Shown here: one piece after another, positions 59,641 to 64,000 of the stretch
How positions within the stretch are numbered: position 1 is the stretch's first letter
Layout of the letters: the number at the start of each line of letters is the position of its first letter
Assembly (NCBI GenBank): GCA_958446835.1
Contig: CAUCXT010000005.1
Location: forward strand, 1 to 64,000
DNA: 64,000 nucleotides
DNA from: an uncultured Eubacterium sp.
Lineage (GTDB): Bacteria > Bacillota > Clostridia > Lachnospirales > Lachnospiraceae
Direction of reading: 5' to 3'
The notes under the pieces: generated by a model
Database searches by the model: none
Told to the model about the DNA's origin: nothing
Seen by the model: only the letters and a program-made list of their open reading frames with translations
Made by a program: the position numbers and the translations under genes

Positions 59641-61812
59641 ATGTCACAAAACACAGATTACATGCAGGATGATTTCTATGAATATATGAATAACCGGCTC
59701 AGGTATAGGGGAATTACACTCAAGGATATGTGTGAAGGAATAATAGATACGGACAAGCTGTACAAATATATGAGACAGCAGCTTTCATTGTCCAAGCTGG
59801 TGCGGGACAGGCTTTTAGACAGGATGGGCGGCTCGGATTATGATTATGAATACTATCTTCTGCCGGATGAATATGAACTGTGGGAGAAACGTCAGAAACT
59901 TGTCCGGTCTGTGCTGGTGGGTGAGGAATGTAAAAAATTGATGGATAAGTCCGTTGATATCAAGGATATTTATAACGCAGATGATGAGACAGACGGACGG
60001 CTCTCAAGACAGTTTGCACTTGCAATGAAGGCACAGTCGATGAAGGTCCAGGCAATTGGAGTGCATTCGATGACAATACAGGGGATGGGGGAAAAGGACG
60101 GAAAATCACAGTCAGCGGAACCGCAGTCAGGGGAATTACATACAGAAAAGATATCTTCTATGGGCGTACAACATTCAGCTTTATATCTGAATGATGAGTA
60201 TCACAGCATTCTTACTGAAGCCGTGAAGCAGACTGTGCCTGATTTTGATAGAATGGCTGCTGATATAGACTGCAATATTCCGGATGGTATCATAACAGAC
60301 ATGTTTAATGAAGAGAAGGGAATGAACGGAAATATTCAGGTATCAGAAAAGCTCACCCGGCTATATTGTACGAAAAAGAGACTTGGGTGTCAGGAGATTG
60401 CGCTCATCCTTGACATTGCATTGTGTATTGCAGGAAAGAGCATTACGGCGGAAAAGGAAGATAATCATGGAATTATTCTTGCAATGAAGATTGTTTTAAG
60501 CTTTCTTAAGTATATTCCGGATGAATTTAATGAGCAGGCTGCTGTTGTGAGCATATATCCAAAGGCGGTCCATTCGTTGTGTAAAATATATGAAATCTAT
60601 GGAATTAATATAAACGAACGGATATTTTTGGATGGCAATAGGTTTCTCATTGAACTATGCGACCGGGCTATAGAGATGCTGGGGATAGGTATGCGTACGT
60701 ACTATATATGGGAACTGCTTGATTACAGAGAGCGCTATACAGGAAAAAAGGATGGATTTAAAAGTGCGATAGAGTACGCGTACAATCTTGTAAATCTTGA
60801 TGTGCGCACAACAAATGATGCATATTTGTACATCGAAACAGAGGTGTTTGATGCGGCAAAAGTTGTTGATGTCAGAAGGCGTATGATGGGAATGACGAAA
60901 AAGGACTTGTGCAGGGATTTGTGTACAGAGATGACGCTTTTAAATTTTATAAACAAAAAGAGGAATCCACATTTGCATACTGTACGCATGTTATTTGACA
61001 GGCTTAATATGGGGAGGCAGTTGATTAGGGCGGATATTGTAAGTGGTTCATATGAAAATAGAATGGCCTCAAGAAAGATAAGAAAATTATCGGCGCTAAG
61101 AAAGTATGGAGAAGCAGATGGACTTAACAAACAGCTTATGAGCGAAATTGATATGAATTGTATAATGAATACAAGAGCAATTGAAACACATAGTATATTT
61201 TATCGTTTTATAAGAAAGGAAATTGATTCGGTACAACATCGCGAAGAATTTAGAAAGCTGCTTGAAATTACGGTGAATGTAAATGAATTGGAAAATAAAA
61301 TTGATAAAGAATTTGGCAGTAATGATATATTTCTTACAGGGGATGAACTTGTTTGTTTATATAATATGTATCGAATGGATACCATTGAAAATGAAATCCA
61401 ATTGTTGTTGGATATATGTTGCAACTATGAATGCAATTTTCAAGAAAGGCATGATTTACTTTCAGGTGAAAAAAATGTAGATAAGAAATGTCTGGTACTA
61501 AATTATGCTAATCGATGCGCAATGATTATGAGCTATGCCTCAGATGCTTATGGAGATATTGGAAATTATGAGTTGTCAAATAAGGTAGCAACTAATTTAA
61601 TTAAGCGGATGTTGTTAATGAGAAGAATGAACTATGTTGCTGGTAACATATATACGTTGTGGTGGAACAAAGGGGAAAAGTCAGGATATGATAAAGAGGA
61701 CTCTGAAGAAAAGCATAGATTGGAAGTGAGTATTCAATTATGCCACTGGATACAGAAGCATAAACTGGAGAACATATATAAAGAAAAGTGGGTAAAATAT
61801 TATGAAAATTAA
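59641..61812 (+). CDS. large putative regulator with two degenerate HTH-like units
   Basis: I do not recognise this 723-residue protein by name. Its start (GITLKDMCEGIIDTDKLYKY, then DYEYYLLPDEYELWEKR) has the layout of Xre/Rgg-type regulators, in which a short HTH precedes helical repeats. A second similar unit, GMTKKDLCRDLCTEMTLLNF followed by FINKKRNPHLHTVRMLFDRL, is near residues 418-460. The regions between are helical, as in peptide-sensing RRNPP regulators, but repeat identity was not tested. A Met/Gln/Ser-rich stretch near residues 123-185 (for example SMKVQAIGVHSMTIQGMG) is odd. The AT-rich 3' half suggests transfer. Confidence 0.5.
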   Translation: MSQNTDYMQDDFYEYMNNRLRYRGITLKDMCEGIIDTDKLYKYMRQQLSLSKLVRDRLLDRMGGSDYDYEYYLLPDEYELWEKRQKLVRSVLVGEECKKLMDKSVDIKDIYNADDETDGRLSRQFALAMKAQSMKVQAIGVHSMTIQGMGEKDGKSQSAEPQSGELHTEKISSMGVQHSALYLNDEYHSILTEAVKQTVPDFDRMAADIDCNIPDGIITDMFNEEKGMNGNIQVSEKLTRLYCTKKRLGCQEIALILDIALCIAGKSITAEKEDNHGIILAMKIVLSFLKYIPDEFNEQAAVVSIYPKAVHSLCKIYEIYGININERIFLDGNRFLIELCDRAIEMLGIGMRTYYIWELLDYRERYTGKKDGFKSAIEYAYNLVNLDVRTTNDAYLYIETEVFDAAKVVDVRRRMMGMTKKDLCRDLCTEMTLLNFINKKRNPHLHTVRMLFDRLNMGRQLIRADIVSGSYENRMASRKIRKLSALRKYGEADGLNKQLMSEIDMNCIMNTRAIETHSIFYRFIRKEIDSVQHREEFRKLLEITVNVNELENKIDKEFGSNDIFLTGDELVCLYNMYRMDTIENEIQLLLDICCNYECNFQERHDLLSGEKNVDKKCLVLNYANRCAMIMSYASDAYGDIGNYELSNKVATNLIKRMLLMRRMNYVAGNIYTLWWNKGEKSGYDKEDSEEKHRLEVSIQLCHWIQKHKLENIYKEKWVKYYEN

Positions 61813-61814
61813 TT

Positions 61815-61858
61815 ATTATAATTTTTGTCCAATAGTGTGATTGGATAAAAATTATAAT
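61815..61858 (+). terminator. terminator-like hairpin after the large regulator gene
   Basis: A 19-bp stem, 61815-61833 with 61840-61858, has one wobble and loop AGTGTG. It is very AT-rich. Confidence 0.65.
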
Positions 61859-61911
61859 CGACATTTCCAAATTATAAATTATAATAATTATAGTATCAGA
61901 CGTGGTGCTAA

Positions 61912-61930
61912 TATAATGTAAAACCGGTTT
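61912..61930 (+). promoter_or_regulatory. promoter -10 and palindromic operator of the secreted-protein gene
   Basis: TATAAT (61912-61917) lacks a good -35, as in activated or tightly regulated promoters. The perfect palindrome AAACCGGTTT (61921-61930) begins three bases later, at the expected start of transcription. Confidence 0.5.
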
Positions 61931-62010
61931 AGTGAAAATGGAGTGATATACAAAAGAATTATTTAAGAAATAGAATGAAATTATATAATTAAAATTTGGA
62001 GGTGTACAAT

Positions 62011-62853
62011 ATGAAATTTGGTAAAATATTATCATGCATATTAGCAGTTGTATTGAGTACAACTTGTATTGGAGTTAATGTAAAGGCAGAGGAAAATAAA
62101 GAGACGGATATAATTAATATATTATATAATAAAGGGTACATATCAGATGAACAGATTGATACCGCTAAAGTAGTTGAAATGTCCGGGCTAAATTCAGTTC
62201 AACTTTGTGAAGTGGATGAGGGAGAGACAGGAGAAATATTTGAAGGTGTAATGTTGAACTCATTACAGGACAATGAGGCAGAATCAGAAATATTAATTCC
62301 GTATGTTGAAAGTGCAGACGGAGAGCTTGTTACATTAAGTTCTTATGCGCGTGGTGTGGCAGACCCGCGAACCTTTGAAAAACAGATATCAGAGATAGAT
62401 TTCTGTGTTGTTAAGATTAAGATTAATTATGATTTTTATCCTCAGAATTGGAATGGTTGGGCTGACGCGTATTACAGACATGGGATATTGAACGTATCTG
62501 TTGAACATGATTCTGTAACAGCTAACAATTATATTAGTAATCTGGAAGTAAGATATATGTCAAGAGGTATGGAAATTGATCCTGATACACTTAATTGCAA
62601 GGGATTTAATAACGTTCTAACTATGCTATCCCGTGCAAGTGTGGTAACGAATAATAGTTATACAGTGGTTTCAGCAACAAGACCATATTTTCTCAGGGAT
62701 AGCAGTTCAACAGCAGATGGACCTTCATTTAGTGCAGTTGCATATAGTTTTACATATAAGGGAAAGTATTATGAACCTACATTATGTGTACTTCAGCAGG
62801 ATAATGATAATCCTATGATAGATTTCTTTATGGGACTTAACTGGGAATTTTAG
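62011..62853 (+). CDS. secreted protein of unknown function
   Basis: A typical signal peptide (MKFGKILSCILAVVLSTTC, cleavage likely after VKA near residue 27) leads to a 250-residue mature protein with no membrane anchor or known domain. The C-terminal part is rich in aromatic residues and strands (FYPQNWNGWADAYYRHG; FSAVAYSFTYKGKYYEP). GGAGG eight bases before the ATG at 62011 sets the start; the TTG at 61996 belongs to that site. It follows the large regulator gene, with a palindrome at its promoter. Base composition is AT-rich compared with most of the window. Confidence 0.7.
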   Translation: MKFGKILSCILAVVLSTTCIGVNVKAEENKETDIINILYNKGYISDEQIDTAKVVEMSGLNSVQLCEVDEGETGEIFEGVMLNSLQDNEAESEILIPYVESADGELVTLSSYARGVADPRTFEKQISEIDFCVVKIKINYDFYPQNWNGWADAYYRHGILNVSVEHDSVTANNYISNLEVRYMSRGMEIDPDTLNCKGFNNVLTMLSRASVVTNNSYTVVSATRPYFLRDSSSTADGPSFSAVAYSFTYKGKYYEPTLCVLQQDNDNPMIDFFMGLNWEF

Positions 62854-62875
62854 TTAACGGCAATAATAGTCGAAG

Positions 62876-62902
62876 AGGTATATGTGATAAATATACCTTT
62901 TT
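62876..62902 (+). terminator. terminator of the secreted-protein gene
   Basis: AGGTATAT (62876-62883) pairs with ATATACCT (62891-62898), loop GTGATAA, followed by TTTT. Confidence 0.65.
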
Positions 62903-62981
62903 GACTATATAATAAAAGTGGACAGAAACAACTTGCTGATATATAATAAAGACAAATAATAATCGTAAGGGGGACGGCAAT

Positions 62982-63779
62982 ATGAGAAAATTATGTCTGA
63001 TACCGATAACATGTATGACAATACTTTCGCTTGTTGCATGCTCTAAGGGAGCTGGCAGTCAGAACGGAAGCGGTGCGGAGCTGTCAACAGAAATGCAGCA
63101 TAAGTATCTTGAGAGCTGCGATTGTCCGACTGATGCCAATGGGGTGAAGCAGCATGCCGGCAGCTGTGATGTGCCGGAGATATCCGACAAGGTGGAGCTT
63201 GTCGCGGACATGTACACGTCGAACATGATTACCAAGGATGGCTACGCGACCTATCAATATGTGATTACCGATGCGCAGTATTCGGGGTATTTTGATGACA
63301 GGAATCATATTAGTATCCTCGATGACTATGCGGGGCTGGCGGAGGAAGTGCTTGCGACTGTTGCGGCACAGGATAGCAGACCAAGGAATATGCTCTCCGG
63401 AATGTACTTAGGAGCGCAGAGGGGAACAACCCGCACGAAGGAGGGCATGAAGATACTTGCATTTAATGAGAATGATCCAAGGCAGGTTGCAAGGGATGTC
63501 AAGGTCAAGGACATGAATTCCAAGAATATCCGCTGTCTTGTGCAGAATTATTTTATTGATACAGATGGAAATGTTCTTTCGGACAAGATATCGGATGAAT
63601 ATTTTGATGGTAAGAAGTCAATCAAGCTTTCCGGCGAACAGCTTGAATGGGCTAAGGAAGCTGCAGATGACACGGTCAACATGGGTGACCTGACTTATGA
63701 GGAGTTTGTTGAAAAGTACAATGAATTGACCGCGGAGCAGCTAGAGGTGTGGAATGATATCTGGGGTGTGGAATATTAA
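62982..63779 (+). CDS. lipoprotein of unknown function
   Basis: The 265-residue protein has a signal with lipobox LVAC (about residues 17-20), then a linker and a segment with three cysteines, SCDCPTDANGVKQHAGSC, which could bind metal or form disulfides. The rest is mixed helix and strand, with a late acidic helical part (LTYEEFVEKYNELTAEQLE). No family was recognised. AAGGGGG lies before the ATG. Base composition returns to the window's norm here, so it may not belong to the preceding AT-rich pair. Confidence 0.7.
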   Translation: MRKLCLIPITCMTILSLVACSKGAGSQNGSGAELSTEMQHKYLESCDCPTDANGVKQHAGSCDVPEISDKVELVADMYTSNMITKDGYATYQYVITDAQYSGYFDDRNHISILDDYAGLAEEVLATVAAQDSRPRNMLSGMYLGAQRGTTRTKEGMKILAFNENDPRQVARDVKVKDMNSKNIRCLVQNYFIDTDGNVLSDKISDEYFDGKKSIKLSGEQLEWAKEAADDTVNMGDLTYEEFVEKYNELTAEQLEVWNDIWGVEY

Positions 63780-63812
63780 TCAAAAAGGATTGAAAAAAGT
63801 TAAAATCCCCAC

Positions 63813-63841
63813 TTGACATTGGAATATATGAGTGTTATATT
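63813..63841 (+). promoter_or_regulatory. promoter of the T-box leader
   Basis: TTGACA (63813-63818), a 17-bp spacer and TATATT (63836-63841) with extended -10 TG at 63833-63834. Confidence 0.8.
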
Positions 63842-63859
63842 CTTTATAAATTTAACAGG

Positions 63860-64000
63860 CTAAACCGTTGAAGCGAAGGTAAAGGTAATTATGCTCCTAC
63901 AGAGAGCCCACGTTGCTGAGAGTGGGTAGAACACAGGTTATCAAGTGGATCGCAGAGGGCACGGAACAAAGGCTTATATCGTGTGCAGCATAACAGAATG
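63860..64000 (+). ncRNA. T-box riboswitch, 5' part (cut by window end)
   Basis: The stem I landmarks are present: the AGAGAG block at 63901-63906 and the CCCAC/GTGGG hairpin (63907-63911 with 63922-63926) enclosing GTTGCTGAGA, then TAGAACA. T-box leaders read uncharged tRNA and control an aminoacyl-tRNA synthetase or amino-acid gene. The antiterminator with its tRNA-binding bulge and the controlled gene lie beyond the window. ATC at 63949-63951 might be the specifier (isoleucine), but alignment to known leaders is needed. Confidence 0.7.

Overview
The window reads as a contiguous chromosomal stretch of a low-to-moderate GC Firmicute, most likely a motile gut-type Lachnospiraceae (Clostridia). 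Support for this: strong GGAGG ribosome sites, TTGACA/TATAAT-type promoters, a FeoB-associated Cys-rich mini-protein, DUF1836, YczE and RelQ family proteins, a PilZ protein, an HD-GYP-like protein and two chemoreceptors, plus a T-box leader. No rRNA, tRNA, CRISPR array, integrase or insertion sequence was seen. Function calls come from reading the proteins by eye; no database search was run.

Layout. 0-5 kb: end of a HAD hydrolase, a PilZ protein, then a purine cluster (purC-purF-purB). 5-11 kb: a LacI-type regulator with a carbohydrate ABC importer lacking its own ATPase, then a convergent anchored leucine-rich-repeat protein. 11-16 kb: a 288-bp structured inverted repeat, aroA, purA and an unusual HEAT-methyltransferase. 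16-26 kb: small membrane and stress genes (SEC-C protein, hslO, cold-shock protein, tandem-HD protein, orphan SsuA/ThiY-like lipoprotein, Cof-type phosphatase, YerC, DUF1836). 26-31.6 kb: pspA, pcrA, two small membrane proteins, a TrmA/RlmD-type RNA methyltransferase. 31.6-41 kb: an Opp-type peptide importer in which four of the five components carry large insertions. 41-50.5 kb: Feo mini-protein between two copies of a 75-bp repeat, a soluble PocR-chemoreceptor, an RNA pseudouridine synthase, a TetM-like translational GTPase fused to a YacP/Rae1-like nuclease, YczE, RelQ, a TPR lipoprotein, hflX and folA. 50.5-59 kb: a SPOR amidase, an rsmH paralogue, a cysteine desulfidase-like protein, RNase HI, a MATE exporter, an unknown coiled-coil protein and a membrane chemoreceptor. 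59-64 kb: an AT-rich accessory patch with a gene remnant, a large regulator with two possible HTH units, a secreted protein behind a palindromic operator, a lipoprotein, and a T-box leader cut by the window end.

Themes. Nucleotide metabolism (purC, purF, purB, purA, folA) and ribosome/RNA maintenance (hflX, relQ, rsmH-like, rsuA-like, rlmD-like, HEAT-methyltransferase, RPP-NYN fusion) dominate the housekeeping content. Both ABC import operons have a hairpin directly after the binding-protein gene, a common way to keep that gene more abundant than the permeases. Three copies of a GGGACAGGGGTC-type palindrome lie at gene ends. The candidates I rate most novel are the RPP-Rae1 fusion (43128-45809), the regulator/secreted-protein pair (59641-62853), the hairpin-rich inverted repeat before aroA (11213-11500) and the enlarged Opp system.
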